From the NCBI GenBank assembly GCA_944322945.1, contig CALUQN010000022.1:1-44077 (forward strand): a stretch of DNA of 44,077 nucleotides, read 5' to 3'. The DNA is from Candidatus Gastranaerophilales bacterium. GTDB lineage: Bacteria > Cyanobacteriota > Vampirovibrionia > Gastranaerophilales > Gastranaerophilaceae. Of the stretch, positions 16,497 through 23,762 are shown piece by piece. A program made the position numbers and the translations under genes. The notes beneath the pieces were generated by a model that was not told where the DNA came from, searched no databases, and was given only the letters and a program-made list of their open reading frames with translations. Numbering within the stretch: position 1 is the first letter of the stretch; each line of letters opens with the position of its first letter.

Positions 16497-16958
16497 TTAG
16501 TATTTTAAATAGTTATCAGTGGTATTGTCGTCAACAAAATCATATTTTTGCTTGACGTTTTTCTTAAATTCCGATTTTGGCACGGCTTTAAATGTGTATA
16601 TATTATTAAACTGGTCAACGCCTTTACCGATACCTTTATTGTAATCAGCTTTACGCATTTGCCAGTCAGCCTCAATTACAGTGCCGTCACTGCAGCCGAG
16701 AACCATTTTTGCTAAACCGCGTTTGTTACTCCAGTTTACCATTCTTGTAGAGTTATCCAAAAACATAATTCCGTCGCAGGTCATTGTACTGTTACGCTTG
16801 AATAGTTTTACATCAGCCTGAGTGTAATCCCGGCGGTTAAATGTTCCGTAATAAATATCACCGTTTCCGTTTTCCATATCTGCCCTAAAGTACTGATTAC
16901 AGCCTGAAGTCACAACGGATAAAGTTATTATACTAAGCAGCAATAATGTTTTTTTCAT
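16497..16958 (-). CDS. Predicted lipoprotein, 153 aa
   Basis: The N-terminus MKKTLLLLSIITLSVVTSGC is a lipoprotein signal with lipobox VTSGC, so Cys20 should be lipidated and the protein anchored in a membrane. The mature part is beta-rich with Gly/Asp/Tyr turns (MENGNGDIYYGTFNRRDYTQADVKLFKRN, GCSDGTVIEADWQMRKADYNKGIGKG); the repeated short strands resemble MORN-type or related beta proteins, though I cannot assign a family. The ATG overlaps the stop of the upstream gene (ATGA), so the two are translationally coupled. Confidence 0.8.
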   Translation of the reverse strand: MKKTLLLLSIITLSVVTSGCNQYFRADMENGNGDIYYGTFNRRDYTQADVKLFKRNSTMTCDGIMFLDNSTRMVNWSNKRGLAKMVLGCSDGTVIEADWQMRKADYNKGIGKGVDQFNNIYTFKAVPKSEFKKNVKQKYDFVDDNTTDNYLKY

Positions 16959-17503
16959 AATTCCTCAACGTTTTCAAGCGGTATTTTTATATCGCACAAA
17001 GTTTTTCTGTCAAAAGTTAAATTTGTTATATTTACAGCAACAGGATTGGTCACACTAACAGGAGCAAAAACTCTGAAGTTGTAGACTTTGCCTGGTTCAA
17101 ATCTTATCGGCAGAGGTTTTTCAATCATCATATTTCTTGCAAGCCTTACGTTGCTGGGGACAGACCACGGCAGGGCGCCTATAATGTGTTTGCTGTGATC
17201 AAATCTTTTGCTTTTTCTGTAGATTTGGCGTCTTGAATCAGAAGGTGTAACAGTGCCATCTGCGGATATAAATTCCACTCTTGTATTGGCGGTTACAACA
17301 ACCGGCACAGGATTGTTGTTCCTTACGGCAACTTCGTAAGGAACGTAATTTTGGCAGGCTTTTTTATAACCAAACTCTTCCTGAGTTAATTTTTTAGACG
17401 AAGTTTGAATATTGCCTAAAACGGGTCTTTCAGCTGCCATAGCAATATTTGCCATTGTAATAAATAATGTGAATAAACAAACTAATCTGATAAAATTTTT
17501 CAT
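16955..17503 (-). CDS. Exported hypothetical protein, 182 aa
   Basis: From ATG at 17503 the protein begins MKNFIRLVCLFTLFITMANIAMA, a good signal peptide cut near residue 23. The longer frame adds 22 residues that would hide it. The mature domain (about 160 residues) is beta-rich, with NYVPYEVAVRNNNPVPVVVTANTRVEF and NFRVFAPVSVTNPVAVNITNLTF, suggesting an immunoglobulin-like fold. Two cysteines (KKACQNY and KTLCDIK) lie near the two ends and could bridge. It overlaps the lipoprotein gene by four bases, so the pair probably works together at the envelope. The spacing from AGGA to this ATG is long, so the start is moderately certain. Confidence 0.7.
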   Translation of the reverse strand: MKNFIRLVCLFTLFITMANIAMAAERPVLGNIQTSSKKLTQEEFGYKKACQNYVPYEVAVRNNNPVPVVVTANTRVEFISADGTVTPSDSRRQIYRKSKRFDHSKHIIGALPWSVPSNVRLARNMMIEKPLPIRFEPGKVYNFRVFAPVSVTNPVAVNITNLTFDRKTLCDIKIPLENVEEL

Positions 17504-17609
17504 ACTATACAAAACCATTCCTGAAGTATATTTTAACATATAAAAAATGTTTTGACAATAAAAATTCATTATGGATAATAATATATAGGAATTGACAATT
17601 AAAGAACAT

Positions 17610-17690
17610 GTCGGAGTGGTGGAATGGTAGACACGTACGTTTCAGGTGCGTATGGAGAAATCTGTGTGGGTTCAAGTCCCATCTCCGACA
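17610..17690 (+). tRNA. tRNA-Leu (CAG), integration target
   Basis: Class II cloverleaf: acceptor GTCGGAG pairs with CTCCGAC, a leucine-type D arm (GTGGTGGAATGGTAGACAC), anticodon loop TTCAGGT giving CAG, a long variable arm and T arm GGGTTCAAGTCCC. The discriminator is A and no CCA is encoded. The gene remains intact, but its last 19 bases also encode the end of the serine recombinase on the other strand. Confidence 0.95.
17672..17690. other. Predicted left attachment site at the tRNA-Leu 3' end
   Basis: The recombinase stop codon (minus-strand TGA, 17672-17674) and its last codons (LNVGDGT) lie inside the T arm and acceptor of tRNA-Leu. Integrases commonly sit beside their attachment site, and tRNA 3' ends are frequent targets, so the crossover should lie in or next to this segment. 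I searched to about 31.3 kb for a second copy of the tRNA end and saw none. Serine recombinases can leave cores of only a few bases, so the exact site stays unresolved. Confidence 0.6.
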
Positions 17691-19372
17691 TTTAACTTTT
17701 TAGAGCCTTTATGAATAGGCTCTATTTTAGTATTTAAGTCACTTTGGCGGGTTCCAATCACTGCAATATTGCTTAAATCTAATCGATTATTTTCAAGAGC
17801 CTGTTTTGCACTTCCTGAGCGAGTTTTAAGGGTTCCTGTCAATGTTTCTAGCTCTTCTTTAAACTCCTGCTTCTGTTTGAGTTTTAACTGTCTCAAATGT
17901 TCAAATACAGGTCTTAACTTAACTGACAGAGTGTTATCATCTTCATTATAGGTAATACTTTCAATTATAGTATTGAGTATTAACCTTTTCTCATCCAAAG
18001 TTGCTTTCAAATAAAGTTCAGGAAGACGGTTGGCAAAATCAATCAGAATACTTATTCGTTTCACGGTATCTTTAGAATTTTCAGTGAGATTGTCAATCTC
18101 ACGTTTTATATCGTCTTTACGGGCTACCAGTTTCTGTAACACCTCAGCACGTGTGGATTCACTAATGCCTAGTTTATCAGTATTCTTCTGAGTTAACTTT
18201 TCAGTAATGTCATCTACTATCTGGTCATATGCTTTCTTTAAATCATCAATAGACTTATGTTCATATTGTTTCAGGTCTGTAATAGCGTTATTTATCTGCT
18301 TCTTTATACATTTTATCTCTTTTTCTGTAATATCAAAGCTGTCAATTACTTCCTGTATTGCTTCATCTATCAGATTTTCGTTAATATTCTTTTCTCTAGC
18401 ATGAGCTTTCGTGTAGTTAGTACAGTGGTAATAAATATATGTACCACTATTGTGTTCACCTCGCTTAGTTACGGCTACCATTGAGTAACCGCATTTCGCA
18501 CATTTAATAAAGTTTGAATATGTGTAAACGAGTCCTTTAGGTCTTTTTACATCCTCACCTTTTAACAAGAGTTGAACTCTGTAGAACAATTCTTCTGACA
18601 CAATCGGTTCGTGTACACCATCAAAAATATCATCGCCATGGGTAACTTTTCCGATGTATACGGGGTTCTTGAGAATATCTTGAATGCGCTTCTTTGAGTA
18701 TGGGTTTCCTTTACTGTCAACAAACCCATATTTAGCAAGTTCTTTACCTAACTTTTCGTATGCAAATACTCCTGTTCCATACAGTTCAAAACAACGCTTG
18801 ATATGAGGAGTCTTATCTGGGTCTGGTTTAATTATACCATGTCGGTGTTCATCTCTTGTATTGATATACCCTATCGGAGCTTTACCGAGTTTGTATCCCT
18901 TTTCAGCTCGGTTTCTTAATACTGAACTTGTCCTATCCTTAATATTGTCAAGCTCATCCTCTGCCTGCCCGATATAAACTCCTATAAGAACTTTTTTTAC
19001 CTTACTTATATCGTCAAAGTTTTCCATGATACTTGCAATAGTACAACCGTATTTCTTGATGGGTTTTAATATCTCAGCGAAAAAATCTTCAAGGCAACGA
19101 GAGAGTCTGTCCAGTTTCCATACAACAACATAGGCAACTTCGTTACGGTGTTCCTTTACGTATTTAAGCATTGCTCTAAGTCCTTTTCTGTTAGTATTAG
19201 AGCCTGTTTTCCCTGCGTCTTCAAAGTAAACAAATGTATAACCATCTTTGGTTGCTTTTTGTTCACATTGTTCTCGCTGCATGTTAAGACTAAGCCCACT
19301 GTTAGCCTGCTCAGCAGAACTTACTCTGCCGTAGCCTACAACGATTTTTTTTGTGTTACTTTGTTTGGTCAT
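17672..19372 (-). CDS. Large serine recombinase (integrase)
   Basis: This 566-aa site-specific recombinase should integrate and excise the element. The N-terminal resolvase domain (about 8-160) has the catalytic serine in GYGRVSSAEQ (Ser18) and the arginine-bearing VVWKLDRLSR. The recombinase domain (about 175-290) contains GKAPIGYINTRD and the NPVYIGKV signature. The zinc-ribbon region shows CAKCGYSM and YYHCTN, but the expected fourth cysteine is not evident. A long coiled coil follows (about 345-430). The start is ATG at 19372 with AAGGAG upstream. The last residues KLNVGDGT are encoded by the tRNA-Leu 3' end, so integration may have fixed the present C-terminus. It overlaps the 59-codon gene upstream and is probably co-expressed with the Rep-like gene. 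Confidence 0.93.
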   Translation of the reverse strand: MTKQSNTKKIVVGYGRVSSAEQANSGLSLNMQREQCEQKATKDGYTFVYFEDAGKTGSNTNRKGLRAMLKYVKEHRNEVAYVVVWKLDRLSRCLEDFFAEILKPIKKYGCTIASIMENFDDISKVKKVLIGVYIGQAEDELDNIKDRTSSVLRNRAEKGYKLGKAPIGYINTRDEHRHGIIKPDPDKTPHIKRCFELYGTGVFAYEKLGKELAKYGFVDSKGNPYSKKRIQDILKNPVYIGKVTHGDDIFDGVHEPIVSEELFYRVQLLLKGEDVKRPKGLVYTYSNFIKCAKCGYSMVAVTKRGEHNSGTYIYYHCTNYTKAHAREKNINENLIDEAIQEVIDSFDITEKEIKCIKKQINNAITDLKQYEHKSIDDLKKAYDQIVDDITEKLTQKNTDKLGISESTRAEVLQKLVARKDDIKREIDNLTENSKDTVKRISILIDFANRLPELYLKATLDEKRLILNTIIESITYNEDDNTLSVKLRPVFEHLRQLKLKQKQEFKEELETLTGTLKTRSGSAKQALENNRLDLSNIAVIGTRQSDLNTKIEPIHKGSKKLNVGDGT

Positions 19373-19535
19373 GTTCGTTCTCCTTTTTTATTATACTATT
19401 ATTACACTCAGGATTATCAACCCTGATACCAATTTGTGTTACCGTTATCATTAACTGCGCCAATAAGGCGTTATTTACAGCTATATCGTTAGCGTCATTA
19501 TTAGGTACAAACATAACAGAGGGTTTCTTAGCCAT
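19356..19535 (-). CDS. Small protein, 59 aa, between Rep-like and integrase genes
   Basis: The protein begins MAKKPSVMFVPNNDANDIAVN and ends ENEHDQTK. It has no recognised domain; the middle (NALLAQLMITVTQIGIRV) could be one amphipathic helix. The ATG at 19535 lies inside the end of the Rep-like gene (AATGGCTAA), and its stop lies 17 bases inside the integrase gene, so translation of all three is likely coupled. The tight overlap on both sides supports a genuine gene, possibly a regulator of excision or replication, but that is inference. Confidence 0.6.
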   Translation of the reverse strand: MAKKPSVMFVPNNDANDIAVNNALLAQLMITVTQIGIRVDNPECNNSIIKKENEHDQTK

Positions 19536-21009
19536 TATTCCCCCTATTTACTGTTTCTGCTTGATAATAAGCATGTAACCTACAAAGAATATCCAACATT
19601 ATCGTTACTGATTTAGGTTTACGGTAAACCAGAAACGTTAGAATATTTCTGCGTATGTTAGCCAAACGAGTAAACTCTTCAAGCTCCTTGTCTGTCGCAT
19701 TTGCGTATTCAGTCCTTATGTGACTGCGTGCTATGTTAATGTCGAAATTATTATCTCTGAGTATTTCAATAAATCTTTCTGCTATGAAGATTTCATTGAG
19801 AGTCAAGTCGTCTGTTGTTGTCTCAATATTCTGTAACCAGTTCAGACGTTCCAATAACTGTTCAGGCTTGCCCGTAAACAGCTCTATCTGCTTCAACAAA
19901 ACAGGAACAGTACAGTTGAGAACATCTGTCAATCTCACTATACGTACCTCATCCATAGCAATATCAAGGTTCTTGCGTATACTTGCTAAAGAAAAGAGTT
20001 TTAACTCAAATCGTAATGTTTTCTCAGCAAGTTCAACACCTGTATCCCCAATCATATCAGTGTATAAGGTTGCTTTAGTTGTTCTTCTATAACTGTAATC
20101 GAGTTCTTGACCTTTAGAATAAATCACAAGCGAAAAACCAGCCTTTTGAGCTTTAGGCTTTAACATTAATCCATGCCTGCCATATTTAGCGATGTTATAC
20201 CTGTTTGTCGGAATCGGGCAGAATGAACTAATACCATCTATGTGTTTGCTGACCCGTTTTTGTGACTCTAATTGAATATCAACAACTACATCACAAATGA
20301 ATACTTGAGCATGTCTAATAAATTCATCAATGTTAAAGTTAACTATTCCTAGTTCTATAACCTTTTGCAGGGCTTCTCTAATATTATATCTATGCAGGCT
20401 TCCGAGTACACCACTATCCGCCATCCATTTGCCTGTAATATCAACAACAAAGTAACCTTTGAATAGAAACATATTGTTTAAACCGACAACTCTCTTATAG
20501 TCGTCATATCTGATACGGCGTTTTATGCTAAAATCTGAAAAAATATCAGGTTCTGCTTCTGATTCTTGGCTACTTGGCTTTTCCGATTTTTCTGTCTCTA
20601 AATATTCCTTATATTCTTCTTCTGAGTCAAACAAATCGGATATATCGTATTCTTCATCGTCATCTTCTTCATGCATAAATGAGCGTCTGGTTAGAGTATC
20701 TCCCTCATTCTTATTAAGGTATGACGGCGGTTCTTTCGGATTTTCAACATCTTCCATGCCAAAATCTTCAAAATGTATTATGCGCCCATAAAGTCCGATA
20801 TTAATGCCTATTCTTAAACGGTCAAATTCTACTCTTGGAGCCGAAAGAATTTGTGTATTGATAATGCTCATTACAACCTTAATTTGAGCTTTTAATGTAC
20901 TAAGAGCAGGAATTTTTTCTCCATTGAGGTTGAAGTCATCAGTCTTTAAATCACCTGTACTTGATATATCGTGAGTTATTGAGTTAGATGTTTTAGAAGT
21001 TTTTGCCAT
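19528..21009 (-). CDS. Rep-like protein, phage/plasmid gpII type (tentative)
   Basis: A 493-aa soluble protein. An acidic, low-complexity stretch (EEDDDEEYDISDLFDSEEEYKEYLETEKSEKPSS, about 113-150) separates the N-terminal part from the core. The core has FKGYFVVDITGKWM, VFICDVVVDIQL, SLVIYSKGQELDYSYRR and LRFELKLFSLASIRKNL in that order. The pairing of a YxKGxEL motif with LRFEL is the pattern I associate with gene II/X (Phage_CRI) replication proteins of filamentous phages and related plasmids, which nick double-stranded DNA to start rolling-circle replication. I cannot identify the catalytic tyrosine with confidence. The ATG at 21009 has GGGAGA upstream. It leads the small-gene/integrase operon, suggesting replication and integration are expressed together. 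It could be another DNA-binding protein of mobile elements. Confidence 0.45.
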   Translation of the reverse strand: MAKTSKTSNSITHDISSTGDLKTDDFNLNGEKIPALSTLKAQIKVVMSIINTQILSAPRVEFDRLRIGINIGLYGRIIHFEDFGMEDVENPKEPPSYLNKNEGDTLTRRSFMHEEDDDEEYDISDLFDSEEEYKEYLETEKSEKPSSQESEAEPDIFSDFSIKRRIRYDDYKRVVGLNNMFLFKGYFVVDITGKWMADSGVLGSLHRYNIREALQKVIELGIVNFNIDEFIRHAQVFICDVVVDIQLESQKRVSKHIDGISSFCPIPTNRYNIAKYGRHGLMLKPKAQKAGFSLVIYSKGQELDYSYRRTTKATLYTDMIGDTGVELAEKTLRFELKLFSLASIRKNLDIAMDEVRIVRLTDVLNCTVPVLLKQIELFTGKPEQLLERLNWLQNIETTTDDLTLNEIFIAERFIEILRDNNFDINIARSHIRTEYANATDKELEEFTRLANIRRNILTFLVYRKPKSVTIMLDILCRLHAYYQAETVNRGNNG

Positions 21010-21044
21010 TGAATATGTCTCCCATATTCTTATTTGACAACCTC

Positions 21045-21083
21045 TAAACTAACTTCCTAACGGATTTCTAACTTGGTTAGTCT
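21045..21083. promoter_or_regulatory. CTAAC-type short repeats upstream of the Rep-like gene
   Basis: CTAACTT occurs twice and CTAAC or its complement GTTAG four or more times between about 21045 and 21083, with a further CTAACCGTTAG palindrome at 21160-21170. The arrangement is iteron-like and lies directly before the Rep-like gene, so it might bind Rep or a regulator. A -35-like TTGTCA occurs nearer the ATG, but no convincing -10 box at a useful distance was found. Confidence 0.3.
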
Positions 21084-21086
21084 CCG

Positions 21087-21122
21087 CAAAAATAACCTGC
21101 TGTCAGGTATTGAACAGCAGGT
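21087..21122 (-). terminator. Terminator between the 290-aa and Rep-like genes
   Basis: On the minus strand, ACCTGCTGT (complement of 21114-21122) and ACAGCAGGT (complement of 21095-21103) form a perfect nine-pair stem with a ten-base loop, followed by TATTTTTGCG. It lies 45 bases after the stop of the 290-aa gene. Confidence 0.75.
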
Positions 21123-21166
21123 ATATGTAAATATTTGTAAAGCTTACTTTATAACTACACTAACCG

Positions 21167-22039
21167 TTAGTTTTCAGTATTAGGTTGAAATTCTCTTGAA
21201 ATCTCGTAAAAGCCAGTACCCTTATTCTTTTCAATGAGTGCTGTAGTTGTATTATTTATCTCTTTGTAACACTTATTCAGCCGTGATATTGCCATATCTT
21301 CATTTTTTGCTTTTAATTTCAATTTTGCTCTGTTAAATAAACTTTCAGGGTCTATTCTGTAACTATTTTCGCCCCTTACCCAATCGGTTATAACATCAAG
21401 TAATTTCCTTTGTTGTGGGGAGTAATCTGTGCGTCTTTTAACGGTAACAGTTTTATTTGCAGGTCTGTTAAACTTATCCAGATACCACTCCATGTCAAGC
21501 GTATATTTACAGATAAAGTAATCTTGCCAGTATTGCGTTCTCTCAACGTCTCCAAACTCGTTGTTTTTATATAATTCCATAGGATAATATGGCATTTCAC
21601 CCTCAGGAGCAAGGCTAATTCTCAAATCCTTGATAAACTCTTTATTTTCAAAGTATCTAGCTAATATCAACGGGGCAAACTTAGTCTTTTCTGTTATATA
21701 ACGTTTCTTGTTTGTCTTTATATCCTTTGTGATAGCAATAAGTTCTCTGTTTAATGCCTCAATAGACTCGTAGGAGTTTTCTGCCTCAATCAGTTCCCCT
21801 TTAATGTATAAATTACTATACTCAGTCAGAAACTCTCTTAACTGTCCGATATCGTTGCAAGATATATTGACTCCTTTTATAGTCCCTTTATACTCCACAA
21901 GCGGAAGAATAAAAGTTAACTCGCTACAAAACATCAAGAGTTGAGAAACAGACTCTTGGTCACTTGTTTTCAGTAAAATATTCCCACCCATTAAAAGACG
22001 GATAAGTATAGAAAGAGTAACGTTGTCGATATAATTCAT
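21167..22039 (-). CDS. Hypothetical protein of the element, 290 aa
   Basis: I do not recognise a family. The N-terminal 100 residues mix hydrophobic strands and helices (DNVTLSILIRLLMGGNILLKTSDQES, SELTFILPLVEYKGTIKGVN). A helical middle follows, and a basic C-terminal region has VKRRTDYSPQQRKLLDVITDWVRGENSYRIDPESLFNRAKLKLKAKNEDMAISRLNKCYKEIN, which could be a DNA-binding winged-helix-like module. There is no membrane segment. The ATG at 22039 has only a weak upstream site (CAGAGA). It sits between the hairpin cluster (22151-22240) and a terminator, so it forms its own transcription unit. A replication or partition accessory role is plausible from position only. Confidence 0.65.
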   Translation of the reverse strand: MNYIDNVTLSILIRLLMGGNILLKTSDQESVSQLLMFCSELTFILPLVEYKGTIKGVNISCNDIGQLREFLTEYSNLYIKGELIEAENSYESIEALNRELIAITKDIKTNKKRYITEKTKFAPLILARYFENKEFIKDLRISLAPEGEMPYYPMELYKNNEFGDVERTQYWQDYFICKYTLDMEWYLDKFNRPANKTVTVKRRTDYSPQQRKLLDVITDWVRGENSYRIDPESLFNRAKLKLKAKNEDMAISRLNKCYKEINNTTTALIEKNKGTGFYEISREFQPNTEN

Positions 22040-22150
22040 GTCTCTGTTATACCGTAAACAAGAAAAAATTTCAGTAAAATAGAAAGTTTATATGTAAACG
22101 TGTATAGATACAATGTGAAACTGTTATACTATATAAGTTATTTTATGTAA

Positions 22151-22240
22151 GGTATTAATGAAGTTAACGCCTGCTTCAACTTCATTAATCATACCAAAAT
22201 GGGGGTAAAAATCCCCAGAAAACTGGAAATTTTCTGAGCC
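22151..22240. other. Hairpin cluster, possible replication origin
   Basis: Three palindromes are packed into 90 bases. TTAATGAAGTT (22155-22165) and AACTTCATTAA (22178-22188) form a perfect 11-pair stem, extended by GGTA/TACC, with a 12-base loop. TGGGG/CCCCA follows around TAAAAA, and then AGAAAA/TTTTCT. Read on the minus strand, the second hairpin with its following ATTTT may terminate the HTH gene, but the large stem has no T-run and a loop of the size seen at rolling-circle nick sites. Origin function is inference. Confidence 0.4.
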
Positions 22241-22289
22241 TCTTTTATCAAAGTACCACCTAATTTTTAGACATGCCCTCTATGCAAGT

Positions 22290-22547
22290 TCAGCGGATAT
22301 CTATTGTGTATCCAAGTATATCAGCTATCCTTTGCATATCAATATAACGCAATGAGCCACGTTTTAGTTTATTTGACAGGTTAGCTTTGCTTTCCTTTGT
22401 ATAATATTTAGCATTCAATTCCTCTGCGAGTTTTTCCATGGTGTATCCTTTAGCTACAATCATGGATTTAACCTGCCTTTTTAGGGCTTCTGTGGCTTGC
22501 TCGTCAAGTTCTTTTGCTTTCTGTTCTAATTCATTATTAGTATCCAT
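22290..22547 (-). CDS. Small helix-turn-helix protein (DUF6471-like)
   Basis: 85 aa. After a charged helix (1-25) comes RQVKSMIVAKGYTMEKLAEELN, then ANLSNKLKRGSLRYIDMQRIADILG, the helix-turn-helix arrangement of DUF6471/XRE-like proteins (LAERL...NLSNKISRG...). It should bind DNA and probably regulates the element. The ATG at 22547 has AGAGGT upstream. It is divergent from the 22698 gene; the 150-base gap contains a CACTATAAAGTG palindrome near its own start, a candidate autoregulatory site, and the promoter at 22635-22663 for the rightward genes. Confidence 0.7.
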   Translation of the reverse strand: MDTNNELEQKAKELDEQATEALKRQVKSMIVAKGYTMEKLAEELNAKYYTKESKANLSNKLKRGSLRYIDMQRIADILGYTIDIR

Positions 22548-22634
22548 ATTTTACCTCTAATTATAGAATACACTATAAAGTGAACATAATCAATAGTAGT
22601 GTAAACAAATGTAACGGGATAATTAACCAAACTA

Positions 22635-22663
22635 TTGACAAAGTAAACGATTTCATGTATTAT
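22635..22663 (+). promoter_or_regulatory. Promoter of the rightward small-gene operon
   Basis: TTGACA (22635-22640) and TATTAT (22658-22663) are separated by 17 bases, a near-consensus sigma-70 promoter. Transcription should start near 22670, about 28 bases before the ATG of the 96-aa gene. The divergent HTH gene is a likely regulator. Confidence 0.8.
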
Positions 22664-22697
22664 GTATATGTAAGCAAAAACAAAGGAGATAGAAATT

Positions 22698-22988
22698 ATG
22701 GCACAAGTAATCACTACTAACATCAATTTAGAAGACAACGCTAAGGTTATCAAGTCTCTTGACTCAAAAATAGCAGAATTAAAGGAACTCAGAGACGAGA
22801 AAATTGCAGAGGTAAAAGAAATAATGAATAAGGCTAATGTAATGGAATTACAAGCCGGAGCATTCACCTTTACTCTGAAAGAAATTACAAGAAATAATGT
22901 TGATACAAAGACTTTAAAGACCAAATATGCAGAATTATACAAGGCATTGTTAAAGGTAAGTAGTTACATGAAATTCGAGGTTGTGTAG
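22698..22988 (+). CDS. Small coiled-coil protein, 96 aa
   Basis: The central region (NAKVIKSLDSKIAELKELRDEKIAEVKEIMNKANV, about 14-48) is a strong coiled coil; a short mixed tail (AGAFTFTLKEITRNNVDTKTLKTKYAELYKALLKVS) follows, of the kind seen in small phage and plasmid accessory proteins that bind nucleases or recombinases. No named family is assigned. The ATG has AAAGGAG upstream and the promoter at 22635-22663. The overlapping long frame on the opposite strand is a shadow. First gene of a rightward set that ends with the small recombinase. Confidence 0.75.
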   Translation: MAQVITTNINLEDNAKVIKSLDSKIAELKELRDEKIAEVKEIMNKANVMELQAGAFTFTLKEITRNNVDTKTLKTKYAELYKALLKVSSYMKFEVV

Positions 22989-23005
22989 GGGGCTATCCCC
23001 TACAC
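22983..23005 (+). other. Intercistronic hairpin spanning a stop codon
   Basis: GTGTAGGGG and CCCCTACAC form a perfect nine-pair stem with loop GCTAT. The UAG stop of the 96-aa gene lies in the left arm. There is no T-run, so it is more likely an mRNA stability or partial-termination element than a full terminator. Confidence 0.55.
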
Positions 23006-23025
23006 GCTCCTAAGAGGTTTAGGCA

Positions 23026-23433
23026 ATGGATAATAAAGATAACATCAATAAAATTTTAAAGTTTATGCCACCTGCTCAAGCAAAGTGTTTTATAGTTGGA
23101 CTCAATGGAGAAGAACAGGAACATTTTAAGAGTATCGCTGATAAAATCGCTGATGTAATAAGCAAGGCTCCTGCAATTTATGAAACAGACAATAAAGGAG
23201 ATAAGATTAAACCGATTCTGCACTATTTCTATGGCAATGTGGATATATACGTAACAGAGATAGATAGAAGCAGAAATAATCAACATTTTGGTTATACAAG
23301 TCTCGGTATGGGATATCTTGAGGCTGGATATATAGACCTTGATTATATATTTTCTGAACTTCCAGCTCTCAACCTTGATTTAAACTTCACTCCGAAACCC
23401 ATTGCAAATTATAAGAGAAAGTATGAGGGATAG
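23026..23433 (+). CDS. DUF2958-like protein, 135 aa
   Basis: The segment KPILHYFYGNVDIYVTEIDRS, then HFGYTSLGMGYLEAGYIDLDYIFSEL, then LDLNFTPKPI matches the layout of DUF2958 (a target strand, an aromatic/acidic turn, FGxxx, ExGYxxLxEL, then a Pro-ended tail). That family is common on plasmids and conjugative elements; its function is not established. No signal or membrane segment. The ATG has AAGAGGT nine bases upstream. It lies between the coiled-coil gene and a 62-aa gene in the rightward operon. Confidence 0.55.
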   Translation: MDNKDNINKILKFMPPAQAKCFIVGLNGEEQEHFKSIADKIADVISKAPAIYETDNKGDKIKPILHYFYGNVDIYVTEIDRSRNNQHFGYTSLGMGYLEAGYIDLDYIFSELPALNLDLNFTPKPIANYKRKYEG

Positions 23434-23437
23434 TACA

Positions 23438-23626
23438 ATGGAAAAACACGATATACAGGAACTTGCTGAAACAACCTATGGACTTATAGTTGTATTAAAA
23501 GACATTCTCTGGAAATTTGAGGGATTTAGTAAGGATAATCAACGTAAATTTACAGGCATACTCGCCCTTATTGATACTATTGAGCAAAACAGTTATAACA
23601 TCAAGGTTTCTCTTGAATGTCTATAA
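23438..23626 (+). CDS. Small hypothetical protein, 62 aa
   Basis: The protein begins MEKHDIQELAETTYGLIVVLKDILWKFEG and looks all-helical and acidic; no family recognised. ATG at 23438 is preferred over the upstream frame extension (from 23402), which lies inside the DUF2958-like gene. GAGGGA, which overlaps the previous stop codon, serves as the ribosome binding site. It is coupled to the next small gene, whose ATG lies inside its own end. Confidence 0.6.
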   Translation: MEKHDIQELAETTYGLIVVLKDILWKFEGFSKDNQRKFTGILALIDTIEQNSYNIKVSLECL

Positions 23627-23742
23627 TCAGCAATGAAAACGACCGTATTTATTGTGGTGGTTCATACTATGAAAAGGGCTGTATTTCATTGATTGAATAC
23701 GTACAAAGAAAATCAGATATTAGGGGTTTTCATTTACCTTAA
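23617..23742 (+). CDS. Very small hypothetical protein, 41 aa
   Basis: A 41-codon frame, beginning MSIISNENDRIYCGG and ending SDIRGFHLP, starts at an ATG overlapping the preceding stop (ATGTCTATAA) and stops 20 bases before the small recombinase. It contains two cysteines and no recognised motif. Support comes from the overlap pattern, which matches that of its neighbours; there is no independent ribosome binding site. Confidence 0.4.
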   Translation: MSIISNENDRIYCGGSYYEKGCISLIEYVQRKSDIRGFHLP

Positions 23743-23762
23743 GCATTAAAGGATAAATTATT

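Noticed and set aside
22526-22942. 138-codon minus-strand frame near the HTH gene
   Set aside because: It lies opposite the 96-aa gene, which has a clear promoter and ribosome binding site; the hydrophobic content arises from the reverse complement of a coiled coil.
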